Shown one piece after another: positions 55,615 through 64,000 of a DNA stretch of 64,000 bases. The stretch's first letter is position 1; each line of letters begins with the position of its first letter. The translations under genes were made by a program, and so were the position numbers. The stretch comes from JASHPR01 sp963842355 (GTDB lineage: Bacteria; Actinomycetota; Actinomycetes; Streptosporangiales; Streptosporangiaceae), in assembly GCA_963842355.1 (NCBI GenBank), contig CAWJGC010000013.1, forward strand, positions 1-64,000, written 5' to 3'. The notes below the pieces were generated by a model. The model saw only the letters and a program-made list of their open reading frames with translations. It was not told the origin of the DNA and did not search any database.

Positions 55615-58600
55615 TTAGCTGGTCTGGACCGCCTGGGTGAGCCGGTACTGTTCCCGGCCGAAGGGCGGCGTCGGCACCGTGATGAGCCTGAGGCTGATCA
55701 CGATGTCCTCGGTGCCGTCCTCGCCCAGTTCGCCGGCCAGCGCATCGGCAGCGGCCGCCTTGCGAGCGGCCAGCATCCTGACCTTGCGTTCGATGTCCTC
55801 GATCCGGGTCGGCCCCCACGCCTGCACCACTTCCGGCGCGACCGACAGCCGCACGGTGAGCCGGCAGGAGCCGGCATTGCCGTCGGTGACCATGGTCCGC
55901 GCGTGCCACACGTTCCAGTTGTCCGGCTGCAGCGCGACCGGGGCCTCGGCCTGCAGGGTCTCACGCAGGGAGTCGAGCACGTCCAGCATCGCCCCGGGCC
56001 GGTCCGTGGAGCGGATATGCAGCCGCAGCAGTGGCTGCGGACCGGCGGTGCCCAGATCCGCCACGTTCTGCCACTTGTCGAGCGGCACGACCACGTTGGC
56101 GTCGGCACGCGCGGCGGCCAGCCTGCGGGCGAGATCGTCCGGTCCGGTGCCGGGGCCGTCCGGCTGGTGGCCGAGCACCAGCAGGACGGCCTTGCCGTGC
56201 AGCTGCGCATAGGTCATCCCGGCGAGCCGCAGGCCCGGGCCGAGCCCGCGCACGATGTCGTTCTCGACGCCGCTGCGCGCGTCCGCGCAGATCGCGAGCA
56301 CCCGCCAGGTGCCGGATTCCTGGCTCTCGCCGGGCTGCGGCCCGGCGGCGGCGATCACGTCGATGTCGCTGGCCAGGACCGGCAGGCCGGGCGGGTGCCG
56401 GACCGCCGGGTGCGGGCTGATGATGCGCGTTCCGCCCTCCGAGGTCATCTTCACGGCCACGACGCATCGATGATGGCCCGGACCACGCCCATGCCCCGGC
56501 TGGCTTTCCCCGGCGAGCTGATGGATCACGTCAAGGAACGGCGCCAGGCGCTCGATGTCGGTGTCGCCGATGGCGATGCGCACGCGCGCCCACTGCCGGT
56601 CGGCACAGTCAGCGGACGGGGTGGGCACGGGCAGCTGGACCTCGAGCACGAGCAGCCGGTACCTGGCCGCGGCGGCGAGCACCGTGGCCACCGGATGGCC
56701 GGCTACCTCCAGCAGTTCCCCGCCGCGCGCGATGCCGAGGAAGATGTCGACGGTATCGGTGACGGTCTCGGTGGGCGCCAGCTGGTCAGGATCCAGATCC
56801 ACCCGATGGACATGCGGGGCGTCCACCCAATCCGCCTTGGGCTGCTCGCGGAACACCGCGAAGGTCAGCGACTGGGACACGGTCCCCGAGTGCAGCAGAG
56901 CCAGGACATCGGCCGGCCGGTCCAGTTGCCCCGCGGGCCCGGCCGTGCCGTCGCCGGGCTCATGCTCGGGGTTCCGGCGGGCCTCCGCGGGTCCGTTGCC
57001 CGCCGGGAACTCGCCCAGCAGGTGCGGCACGGCCGATATCTGTACGCCCGGCCACCGTCGGCCGAGCCGTTGCCGCAGCCTGACGGCCAGCGCGGGCGAG
57101 GCCGGCAGCAGCGGCGGATCGGGCGGGCGGGCGCCGATAAGCAACTCGCGCAGGGTCGGCGAGCTGCCGCGCTGCCAGACCAGGTAGCCGTAAGCCAGCC
57201 GGCCGATCATCAGCGCGTCGGCCGTGGTGCTCCGCCACCATCCGCTGTGCAGCACCTCCGAGTGGCTGTAGTCGAAGGGATCAGTACGCAGCGAGGGGCC
57301 GCGCTGGGTTGCCGATCCGGGTGCGGTGCTCCGCTCGAGCACCCGGCGCAGCCGAACCTGCAGCAGGACCTGCAGCAGCAGTTGCAGGCCGATGCAGCCG
57401 ACCGCCCAGACGATGGGCCAGGGCCAGGTGCGGGAGAACGCCAGCGCGACCGCGAGTATCACCGTCGGCAGGATCGAGGTGACGATCAGCCCGTTCCCCG
57501 CCAGGGACAGCAGGCCGCGCAGCGTCGACCGGTCCGGGCGCTCGATGCGGGTGGCCTGGATGGCCGAGAACAGGGTCAGCACGAAGGCGAGGACCTCGGC
57601 GCTGACCTGGTCGTCGCCGATCCCGAGGATCTTGCCCAGCAGGAAGAAAAAGATCACGACGCCTATGAGCAGGGTGTTCATCCGGCCGGTGAACTTCGCT
57701 ATGGAGAAGTGCTCGGCGTCGGTGACCGCGACGTGGATGTGGACCTTGGCGTCGGTCGGGGCGGCGCGCTTCGAGACGTCCTCGATCATGCCGGCTCGCG
57801 CCACCACCGCGCTCGGGCTCAGCCGGTCCGTCGACGCCCGGCGCTGCATCGGTACCCGCAACCAGGCGCCGTCCTGCCAGGCCTCCCGCAGCCAGGCCCG
57901 GGACTGCGCGTGGCCGCCTTCGGCGCAGAACCGGTCGAGCGCGGCGCGCAGGGCGCCCAGCTTGTTCTGGATGTCGGCGGTTACCGATCGGGCGACGCCG
58001 GCCGCGCCGTCCGGGGGCGCCGCCCGGTGGTCCCTGAGCGATTCCCGCGCGGCGTCAGCCTTGACGGTGGCCAGGTCGGCCAGGCACTCAGCCAGGTTGT
58101 CCGGCCAGTCTTCCGGCGCGGCCAGCAGCTGGTCGACCAGCCGCGTCAGGTGGTCAACGGGGGGGAGCCTGGTCACCCGGATCTGCATCTCGGCGCGCTC
58201 GGCCGCGGCCAGCGAGGGGTCGAACGACAGCCCCTCAGGCAGCTTGACCTGGACCTGGCGGTCGGCATCGGCCGACGGCAGCATCAGGTCGACCTGCAGG
58301 TAGGCCCGGGGCAGCACCCAGTTCCAGGAGCTGGGCCGCACCCGCAGCCACAGGCCCTGCCATGCGCTCGCCTGCCTCCAGTTGCGCAGCATGGCGAAGC
58401 CGAGCGACTGACGGGGCGGACGGCGGAGTCTGCGGCTGGGCACCTGCACGGTCAGCACCGTCGGGGTGAACTCGCGCTCTACGGCGACGACGACCACCGA
58501 CGACTCCGCAAAAGCCCGGAGCACCTGGACCGCGCGTCGCGCCAGCCGCCGGGCGACCAGCCCTGGTACCGGGCTGTCGCCCTCGTCGGGACCCGGGTCG

Positions 58601-59322
58601 GCGTCCGGCTGCTTCATCATGGCGATGTAGGCGTCGAGCATCCGGTAAAGCTCGTGCCGGGCGGTGCTGATCCGGGGCAGTGCCTCGCCGATCCCGCGAC
58701 GTCTGGCCGCATCCCGGTAAGCCTGCGGCCCCGGGCGCTCCCGGCGCAGCAGCCGGTAGATGGCGGCGGACAGCATCAGCCGCTGGTCTCGCGTTGCGGT
58801 CAGGCCGTGGCTGCTGTCGGGCCATCGCGCCACCGCCATGTTCACGATGACCTCGGCGAGGGCGGCGGATATGCGGTGCTGCACGTCGGCGTGGGGGAGC
58901 GCGGCCAGCAGGACGCCGCTGGCGTCGGTGACCGTCAGGGTGACGAACGGGTCCGGCTCGGGCAGTCGCTGCGGTTGCTGTGTCCCCGACGGCGACTGCG
59001 GCATCAGCAACGGCGGCAGCAGCAGCACCGGCAGCCAGAGGCGTCCGGTCCGGTGCCGGAATGCCTCGTGCGTGACGCGGTCGAGATCGATGTCGATCTT
59101 GACCGTGGTGTCCACGGCGTCAGATCGTGTTAAATCGATCGTTTCTGACGTGGCGCGGGCCCACTCGTTGTTAGCGATTAGGAAGAGCAGTTCGCGGCCG
59201 GCCAGGGAATCGCGATCGTAGTTGGCCTCCTGCCAGCGGAACTCCTCCGGGGTGATCTGCCCGACGATAGCCCGCAACTGCTTGGCTGCCGCGGGTATCT
59301 CGTCGTTGTCGTCCAGGTCCAC
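55615..59322 (-). CDS. very large four-TM protein of unknown family
   Basis: 1235 residues from GTG 59322 (GGAGGGGGA upstream; a TTG eight codons earlier is possible). N-terminal ~540 residues are soluble, with EFTPTVLTVQVPSRRLRRPP and many Arg/Pro-rich parts; then four TM helices at about 548-566, 575-591, 608-628 and 634-656 (LLIGVVIFFFLLGKILGI and others), a ~430-residue soluble part, and near 1097-1160 an ACT-like domain (LLRLHIRSTDRPGAMLDVLD). No family recognised and no enzymatic motif seen. ACT domains usually bind small ligands, so sensing is an inference. It stands alone, convergent with the reductase remnant. Confidence 0.8.
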   Translation of the reverse strand: MDLDDNDEIPAAAKQLRAIVGQITPEEFRWQEANYDRDSLAGRELLFLIANNEWARATSETIDLTRSDAVDTTVKIDIDLDRVTHEAFRHRTGRLWLPVLLLPPLLMPQSPSGTQQPQRLPEPDPFVTLTVTDASGVLLAALPHADVQHRISAALAEVIVNMAVARWPDSSHGLTATRDQRLMLSAAIYRLLRRERPGPQAYRDAARRRGIGEALPRISTARHELYRMLDAYIAMMKQPDADPGPDEGDSPVPGLVARRLARRAVQVLRAFAESSVVVVAVEREFTPTVLTVQVPSRRLRRPPRQSLGFAMLRNWRQASAWQGLWLRVRPSSWNWVLPRAYLQVDLMLPSADADRQVQVKLPEGLSFDPSLAAAERAEMQIRVTRLPPVDHLTRLVDQLLAAPEDWPDNLAECLADLATVKADAARESLRDHRAAPPDGAAGVARSVTADIQNKLGALRAALDRFCAEGGHAQSRAWLREAWQDGAWLRVPMQRRASTDRLSPSAVVARAGMIEDVSKRAAPTDAKVHIHVAVTDAEHFSIAKFTGRMNTLLIGVVIFFFLLGKILGIGDDQVSAEVLAFVLTLFSAIQATRIERPDRSTLRGLLSLAGNGLIVTSILPTVILAVALAFSRTWPWPIVWAVGCIGLQLLLQVLLQVRLRRVLERSTAPGSATQRGPSLRTDPFDYSHSEVLHSGWWRSTTADALMIGRLAYGYLVWQRGSSPTLRELLIGARPPDPPLLPASPALAVRLRQRLGRRWPGVQISAVPHLLGEFPAGNGPAEARRNPEHEPGDGTAGPAGQLDRPADVLALLHSGTVSQSLTFAVFREQPKADWVDAPHVHRVDLDPDQLAPTETVTDTVDIFLGIARGGELLEVAGHPVATVLAAAARYRLLVLEVQLPVPTPSADCADRQWARVRIAIGDTDIERLAPFLDVIHQLAGESQPGHGRGPGHHRCVVAVKMTSEGGTRIISPHPAVRHPPGLPVLASDIDVIAAAGPQPGESQESGTWRVLAICADARSGVENDIVRGLGPGLRLAGMTYAQLHGKAVLLVLGHQPDGPGTGPDDLARRLAAARADANVVVPLDKWQNVADLGTAGPQPLLRLHIRSTDRPGAMLDVLDSLRETLQAEAPVALQPDNWNVWHARTMVTDGNAGSCRLTVRLSVAPEVVQAWGPTRIEDIERKVRMLAARKAAAADALAGELGEDGTEDIVISLRLITVPTPPFGREQYRLTQAVQTS

Positions 59323-59531
59323 CTGATCCGGCTCCCCCTCCGGCAACGGTTCCCGATGTACTTCAGGCGTTAGTTTGCCGCTCGCGGCATTTCACCATTC
59401 TATAAGCCGCAAAGGCGCGCTACTGCCCTGAATCGTCACGGGTCGCGGCCGGCGCGCGGGTCAGGCGCTCGCGGCCCGGGCGCGCGCCGGGGCGGCCTTC
59501 TGCGGCCAGCGGCCCAGGCGTGCCGCCCCGG

Positions 59532-59759
59532 TCAGAACTGGGCCTTGAGCTCGTCGATCTCGTGCACCCGTTCCTGGATCTTGGCGTAGGCCGGGTGCTC
59601 GCGGATGCGGCCCAGGGCCCAGCGCAGGACCTCGGCCCGGCTGGTCGCGATGCCCGCGGTGATCAGCGTGTCCACGGGCGCGAGGTCCGCGGGCCCCAGC
59701 CGGGTCATCACGGGAGTGAGCTCGCCCGCCATCTGGTCCAGTATCGCGCCCCGCGGCAC
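59532..59759 (-). CDS. short RHH-like protein
   Basis: 75 residues from GTG 59759. PVDTLITAGIATSRAEVLRW and ALGRIREHPAYAKIQERVHE align over about 64 residues with the C-terminal part of the protein at 45-617. The N-terminal domain of that protein is missing here. The helix pattern resembles ribbon-helix-helix regulators or antitoxins. No toxin partner is seen. Confidence 0.6.
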   Translation of the reverse strand: MPRGAILDQMAGELTPVMTRLGPADLAPVDTLITAGIATSRAEVLRWALGRIREHPAYAKIQERVHEIDELKAQF

Positions 59760-59916
59760 GCGGAGCCCGATCTTGTGCCTCGGGCGCGGGAAGGGGCAGG
59801 AGGATGGTGGAATTCTCGTGCCGCGGTGTCGATCCGCTCGGCAGCCGTTCGTGTAGCTGAGTGAGGGGCAGGCCCAGGCGCCGGCCGTGACGTCAGCATG
59901 TCAGGTGGGAGCGATC

Positions 59917-60270
59917 ATGAAGCAGTACCTGCTCAGCGTCTACCAGCCGGACGGGGACCCGCCGCCGCCCGAGGTTCTCGGCCCTATCGCGGCAGACCTC
60001 GAGGCCGTGAACGCCGAACTCCGGGCGGCCGGAGCCTGGGTTTTCGCCGCGGGGCTGTACCCGGCGAGCACCGCCACCGTGGTACGGGTGCAGCACGGCG
60101 ATGTGCTCGTGACCGACGGCCCGTATATCGAGGGCAAGGAGCACATCGGCGGGTTCACGATCATCCGGGCGCCTGATCTCGACGCCGCGCTCGAATGGAG
60201 CCGCAAGCTCGCCCAGGCGGTCACCCTGCCGATCGAGGTGCGACCGCTGCAGGACGAAAACAGCGGGTGA
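59917..60270 (+). CDS. YciI-like (DGPF domain) protein
   Basis: 117 residues, YCII-related superfamily: MKQYLLSVYQPDGDPPPPEV, the strand WVFAAGLYPASTATVVRVQH, the conserved DGPYIEGKEHIGGFTIIRA (DGPF-like) and C-terminal helix ALEWSRKLAQAVTLPIEVRP. GGGAG lies before the ATG. These proteins are often paired with an ECF sigma factor, which is absent here. Function unclear; enzyme activity in YciI-like proteins depends on His/Asp residues that I cannot confirm. Confidence 0.88.
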   Translation: MKQYLLSVYQPDGDPPPPEVLGPIAADLEAVNAELRAAGAWVFAAGLYPASTATVVRVQHGDVLVTDGPYIEGKEHIGGFTIIRAPDLDAALEWSRKLAQAVTLPIEVRPLQDENSG

Positions 60271-60369
60271 CACCCGGCCGGGACCCGCGCCGGCGACGGC
60301 CCCGCCCCCAGCGGCCTTGGTATTCTGCGCAGTAAGCCGGTCGGTGTCACGTCGCTCGGGGGAGGCGTC

Positions 60370-60816
60370 ATGGCAGAGCCGCAGATGGACTATCTGGCGG
60401 TATTCAGGAATATCCCGATCCCGGTGGCCCTACTGACGCCAGATTTTGTCATCGCTGATATGAATCTGGCTTATCTGCGGGCGGCGGGCCGCAAACGGGA
60501 TGACCTGCTGGGCCGGAACATCTTCGCTGCCTTCCCGGACAATCCGGCCGATCCCGAGGCCTCAGGCGTGCGGAATCTGAGGGCGTCGCTGCGCCGGGTC
60601 CTGGCCACCGGCCGGTCCGACGTGATGACGCTGCAGAAATACGACGTCGAGGCACCGGCGGGCCAGGGCCGGTTCGAGAAACGGTACTGGTGCCCGGTGA
60701 ACGCACCGGTGCACGACGCCGGCGGCCGGGTGGTGCTGATCATCCACTGCGCGGAGGAGGTGACCGAACGCGTGCGCAAGTTCGTGGCCGCCCAGGCGGG
60801 CGGGCGTGACCGCTGA
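60370..60816 (+). CDS. single PAS-domain protein
   Basis: 148 residues forming one PAS domain: LAVFRNIPIPVALLTPDFVI, NLAYLRAAGRKRDDLLGRNI, and RYWCPVNAPVHDAGGRVVLI. No output domain in the same gene. GGGGGAGG precedes the ATG. Such solo PAS proteins act as sensors or adaptors for separate kinases; partner not visible here. Ligand unknown. Confidence 0.85.
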   Translation: MAEPQMDYLAVFRNIPIPVALLTPDFVIADMNLAYLRAAGRKRDDLLGRNIFAAFPDNPADPEASGVRNLRASLRRVLATGRSDVMTLQKYDVEAPAGQGRFEKRYWCPVNAPVHDAGGRVVLIIHCAEEVTERVRKFVAAQAGGRDR

Positions 60817-60825
60817 GTCCGCCGG

Positions 60826-61735
60826 TCAGGAAACCAGCACGCTGATCGTGATCAGCACGGCGTCGTAGAGGAAGTGCGCGACGATGGGCCGCATCAGCCT
60901 GCGGTGCTTCTGGAACGACCGCGTGGCGTAGTACCCGAACGGGATCGTGAGCAGGAAGCCGAGCCCGTAGTAGACGTGGTAGCTGGTGCGCAGGGTCAGG
61001 CTGAGCAGCAGGGCCCAGCGCGGGTTCCAGCCGAGCTGCTCGAGACGGGTCAGCAGGTAGCCGCTGACCAGCGTCTCCTCCGCTATCGCCGTGATCGCCG
61101 ACACGGCGATCCCGTAGATGACGTAGTACCCCGGCACGTGCCCGATCGGGACCTGGCTGAACAGCTTGCTGTTGTGCCCGACCAGCGCCGCGAGGACGAT
61201 CGCCGCCAGCAAGGACACGCCGTAGCCGCTGGCCGCGATGCCGAGCCCCGGCCACACGTCCCTGCGCCACGCGCAGGCCCAGCCCGAGGTCCGCGGGATC
61301 CTGGCCGGTGCGGCTCAGCAGGAGCAGGGCGATGGGCACCACGGCGGCCACTTCGAGGTAGGTGAGCACGCCCAGGATGAGGTTCGCCACCGGGTTGGTG
61401 ACGATGGTGGGGAACCGGGTGATGGCCGCCCCGCCCGTGTGCGCGGCCAGCAGGTCGACGGCGGCGAGGACGCTGGGCACGAGGAACGCCGCCTGCACGA
61501 ACCAGGTCTCCAGCACCAGCCCGCGCCGGGACTCCTCCGGTACCCGGAACGGTGACGGCGGCGGCGGCCCCGGCGGCGCCTCGGCCGCCGACCCGTCCGC
61601 CGGCACCCAGTACACCCAGCCGGCCGGGGGATCGGGCCAGTCCGGCGGCGGCGTCCACCCGGCGGGCGGCACCCACCCCGGCGGCGGCTGCGGCCAGCCC
61701 GGAGGCGGCCGCCACACCAGCCCTGGCCCGCTCAT
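60826..61735 (-). pseudogene. CPBP-family intramembrane protease, frameshifted
   Basis: 61735 to about 61270: Pro/Trp-rich N-terminus (PPPGWPQPPPGWVPPAGW) and three TM helices ending GQDPADLGLGLR. About 61265 to 60826: WRRDVWPGLGIAASGYGVSL, the EE motif AIAEETLVSGYLLTRLEQLG, RTSYHVYYGLGFLL (His) and AHFLYDAVLI (His, Asp). One base too many or few near 61265 breaks the frame. The EE-x3-R position is EETLVSG here, so the usual Arg is missing, as in some actinobacterial members. Function of the group in actinobacteria is not known. The start ATG is 61735. Confidence 0.82.
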
Positions 61736-61808
61736 CCGCACAGCATGCCCCGCGCCGGGACGGTCCGCAACGCGCTGGGCACGCCGGGCACCCGGGGACC
61801 CGGGCCGG

Positions 61809-63254
61809 TCAGGGCCGGGTCTCCGGGGTCTCCCGGGCCTCGAGGGCCGCGTAGTGGCTGATGTAGTTCGCGTACGCGGCACCCGACCCCTGCCCGGCCA
61901 GGGCGTCGGCCGCCGGGTGCTGACCCGCCGGATACTGCCGGGAGATCAACTCGGCCTGAACCTCCTGCAGGTGCGACGGCAGGGCCGCCGCCGGGCTCGC
62001 GGCGCCGGAGACCGGCACGGTCACGCCCGCCAGCGCGTCGTCGGTCCGCGGCGCGGCGAGGGTCAGCACGCCGCCGAGGCTGGGCGCCGCCGCGTCCCGC
62101 GCGGTCAGCGACGGCAGCCCCCAGCGCTGCTGCACCGTCTTGAGCATCGACGTGTGGTCGATCGGCGTGGACCCGGCGGGCACCCGGAACACCGTGCCCG
62201 CCTCGATCAGCGGCGAGACCAGGACGGCCGGAACGCGCACCCCGAACCGGGTGAAGCCGAAGCCGAACTCGCCGACCGTGCTGTCCGGCGGCACCGCTCC
62301 GGACGGCGGCGGCACGTGGTCGTAGCACCCGCCGTGCTCGTCGTAGGTGATCACCAGGAGCGTCTGCGGCCAGCCGGGCCCGCCGAGGACCGCCTCGTAG
62401 ACGTCGTGGATGAGTTGCTCGCCCAGGGCCACGTCGTAGTTCGGGTGCTGGCTGTTGCCCGTCGAGCCCCAACTCGGCTCCAGGAACGAGAACGCGGGCA
62501 GCGTGCCGGCCGCCGCCGCCGCCTGGAAATCGGCGAACTTGGCGATCGTCCCGCCGGGGGCGGACGCGACGTCGGTGAACGTCGACTTCGTGAGCGGCTC
62601 CGCGTCGTAGCCGTAGATGCCCCAGCCGATCCCGTGCTGGCCGAGCAGCCCGAAGATCGACGGCGAGGTGAACGTGTGCGTCTTGTCGTCCATGTGGCCC
62701 TGGCTGGTCGCCGAGCACGCGAAGGCCCGGTTCGGCAGCGTCTCGGTGGGTACCGAGGCGAACCACTGGTCGCAGACCGCATAGGCCCGGGCCAGCCCGG
62801 ACAGCACCGGGAGCGCCTCGGGTGTGAAGCAGCCCATGATGTCGCCGGGCACGGTGCCCGACGCGACGGACCAGCCGCTCGAGTGTGACTCCCAGTTGAG
62901 CGTGTAGCCGAAGTCCTTGACGAAGCCCTGGCCGCCGGGCACCTGCGACGCGCTGGCCGGCGCGGACTCGGTGCCGAACAACTGCCTGTTCGTGGCCATG
63001 TAGCCCTCGCCGGGATCGGCGCCCGGCATGAGGTAGGCGTCCGGGGTCGCGGGCTCGATCCGGGAAACGGTCACCGCCGCGCCGGTGGCATCGGGGTTGG
63101 ACTCGGTCCCGGTCAGGCCGGCGAACGGCTGGCCGGCGGGCGACACGTTGCCCTGGGCCGTGTACAGGAACCCCAGCATGTGGTCGAACGACCGGTTTTC
63201 CAGCATCAGCACCACGATGTGGTTCACTGACGCCAATCCGCCGCCATTGCTCAT
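61809..63254 (-). CDS. phosphoesterase / phospholipase C family protein
   Basis: 481 residues of the alkaline-phosphatase-like phosphoesterase family that includes bacterial phospholipase C and acid phosphatase A. N-terminal VNHIVVLMLENRSFDHMLGF with Glu-Asn-Arg-Ser-Phe-Asp-His metal/nucleophile motif, SSGWSVASGTVPGDIMGCF, VITYDEHGGCYDHVPPP (metal ligands Asp, His) and ARDAAAPSLG. ATG 63254 lies just before the fold and no signal peptide is seen, although phospholipases C are normally exported by Tat; a longer frame to 63473 is not convincing. So perhaps a cytoplasmic or non-classical enzyme. Substrate unknown. Confidence 0.9.
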   Translation of the reverse strand: MSNGGGLASVNHIVVLMLENRSFDHMLGFLYTAQGNVSPAGQPFAGLTGTESNPDATGAAVTVSRIEPATPDAYLMPGADPGEGYMATNRQLFGTESAPASASQVPGGQGFVKDFGYTLNWESHSSGWSVASGTVPGDIMGCFTPEALPVLSGLARAYAVCDQWFASVPTETLPNRAFACSATSQGHMDDKTHTFTSPSIFGLLGQHGIGWGIYGYDAEPLTKSTFTDVASAPGGTIAKFADFQAAAAAGTLPAFSFLEPSWGSTGNSQHPNYDVALGEQLIHDVYEAVLGGPGWPQTLLVITYDEHGGCYDHVPPPSGAVPPDSTVGEFGFGFTRFGVRVPAVLVSPLIEAGTVFRVPAGSTPIDHTSMLKTVQQRWGLPSLTARDAAAPSLGGVLTLAAPRTDDALAGVTVPVSGAASPAAALPSHLQEVQAELISRQYPAGQHPAADALAGQGSGAAYANYISHYAALEARETPETRP

Positions 63255-63408
63255 CCTCGCACCCCCACGTACCTTGAACGGCTTCCGGGCGTTCCTCCCG
63301 GTACGCCGCCCAATGGTGTCATCCGGGACAGGCTGCGCGGGGGCGGTCGCGTCAGCCGAGCCTGATGCGGCAGCGCCGCGGGATACCGGGTGTGCTTGGC
63401 TGGTGCCG

Positions 63409-64000
63409 ATGAGCATCGATGCGTTCCGCGACCGCCTGCGCGGCGGCGAGGCCGTATACGGCGGCTGGGCCACGATCCCCGACGTACTCAGCGTCCGGTC
63501 CCTGGCCGCGGCCGGGCTGGATTACGTGGTCATCGACCTGCAGCACGGCAGCGCGACCGAGCGCGACCTGCCCGCGATGACCATGGCGATCCGGCAGGCC
63601 GGCGCCACCCCGATGGGCCGGGTGCGGTACGCGCACCCGGCCGACATCGGCCGCGCGCTCGACCTCGGCTGCCAGGGCGTCATCGTCCCGAACGTCGACT
63701 CGGCGGAACAAGCCAGAACGGTAGCCGGGGCGTGCCGTTACCCGCCGGCCGGCTACCGGTCAGCGGGCGGGGCCCTGGCCACCGCGGATCCGTTCTGTAT
63801 CGTCATGGCCGAGTCGGCGGGCGCCGTCGCTGATCTCGGCGCGACCCTGGCCATCGCGGGGGTCGACGGGATCTACGTGGGGCCCAGGGATCTGTCGTTC
63901 GCGCTGGGCTGCGCGCTGGACCCGCAGGACCCGGTGCTCAGGAAAGAGCTGGAACGGATCTGGTCGGCCTGTGCCGCGGCCGGCAAGCCGGTCGGCGTGC
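63409..64000 (+). CDS. HpcH/HpaI family aldolase (partial, right edge)
   Basis: Class II (metal-dependent) aldolase of the HpcH/HpaI family, acting on 2-keto acids, e.g. 2,4-dihydroxyhept-2-ene-1,7-dioate. Visible: WATIPDVLSVRSLAAAGLDY, VIDLQHGSATERDLPAM (catalytic His region), RVRYAHPADIGRALDLGCQG, VIVPNVDSAEQA (metal Glu/Asp region), and DGIYVGPRDLSFALG. Runs off the window after about 197 of the expected ~250 residues. Start ATG 63409 fits the family; no clear ribosome site. Substrate unknown. Confidence 0.93.
   Translation, partial: MSIDAFRDRLRGGEAVYGGWATIPDVLSVRSLAAAGLDYVVIDLQHGSATERDLPAMTMAIRQAGATPMGRVRYAHPADIGRALDLGCQGVIVPNVDSAEQARTVAGACRYPPAGYRSAGGALATADPFCIVMAESAGAVADLGATLAIAGVDGIYVGPRDLSFALGCALDPQDPVLRKELERIWSACAAAGKPVGV

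Overview
The window is very GC-rich (around 70%) and carries a typical actinobacterial gene set: DUF3263, DUF3027 and DUF2530 families, a CIRCE-controlled solo groEL, a serC-citrate synthase-pdxH neighbourhood, a DtxR repressor, a SpoIIE-type PP2C phosphatase, mycosin-like subtilase, GTG/TTG starts and Shine-Dalgarno GGAGG sites. It most resembles a Streptomyces/Streptosporangiales-type chromosome; the exact genus cannot be fixed from the sequence alone.

Region by region. 1-4.2 kb: an RHH-like protein, small hypotheticals, a PlsC acyltransferase and a membrane-anchored subtilase. 4.2-7.9 kb: SAM hydroxide adenosyltransferase, DUF3263, then otsB and otsA facing each other (trehalose). 8.0-12.3 kb: SAM-I riboswitch, a threonine-synthase-like enzyme, a MoaD/ThiS sulfur carrier (frameshifted), a cold-shock protein and groEL behind two CIRCE operators. 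12.4-20.4 kb: membrane protein with HAAS-like domain, second CSD protein, MFS, DUF3027, DUF2530, MarR-MFS pair, RidA. 20.4-31.3 kb: ThpR, a 25-bp tandem array abutting a broken AAA-LuxR regulator, DinB/DUF664, serC, citrate synthase, pdxH, DtxR, and a large PAS-GAF-PP2C-HATPase protein. 31.3-36.9 kb: MerR, thiolase, Hsp20 with an HspR-like MerR, acyl-CoA dehydrogenase, small ACT-like protein.

36.9-43.4 kb is the most distinctive part. dcd (dCTP deaminase) is interrupted exactly at its active-site motif by a 277-residue class 3 type intein with a degenerate LAGLIDADG endonuclease. Next to it a tRNA-Gly(CCC) is the integration site of a decaying actinomycete integrative element: integrase (with an internally duplicated arm-binding domain), a frameshifted excisionase, a rep remnant, a peptidase E cargo gene and an HTH gene with a nonsense codon. 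The 3' end of the tRNA is repeated twice more (att copies at 42597 and 43321), so two units lie in tandem.

43.4-55.6 kb is an accessory, decaying stretch: PadR with a DUF1707 membrane protein, an Mrr restriction remnant, several alpha/beta hydrolases, broken MFS, epoxide hydrolase, TDT transporter and quinone reductase genes, and a strong palindromic promoter/operator. 55.6-64 kb holds a 1235-residue four-TM protein of unknown function, a second RHH-like protein, YciI-like and PAS proteins, a frameshifted CPBP protease, a phosphoesterase/phospholipase C and the start of an HpcH/HpaI aldolase.

Several genes (moaD, xis, the LuxR regulator, epoxide hydrolase, an MFS, the CPBP protease) differ from an intact frame by a single base in GC runs. 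This can be real decay or sequencing error and should be kept in mind when reading the pseudogene calls.
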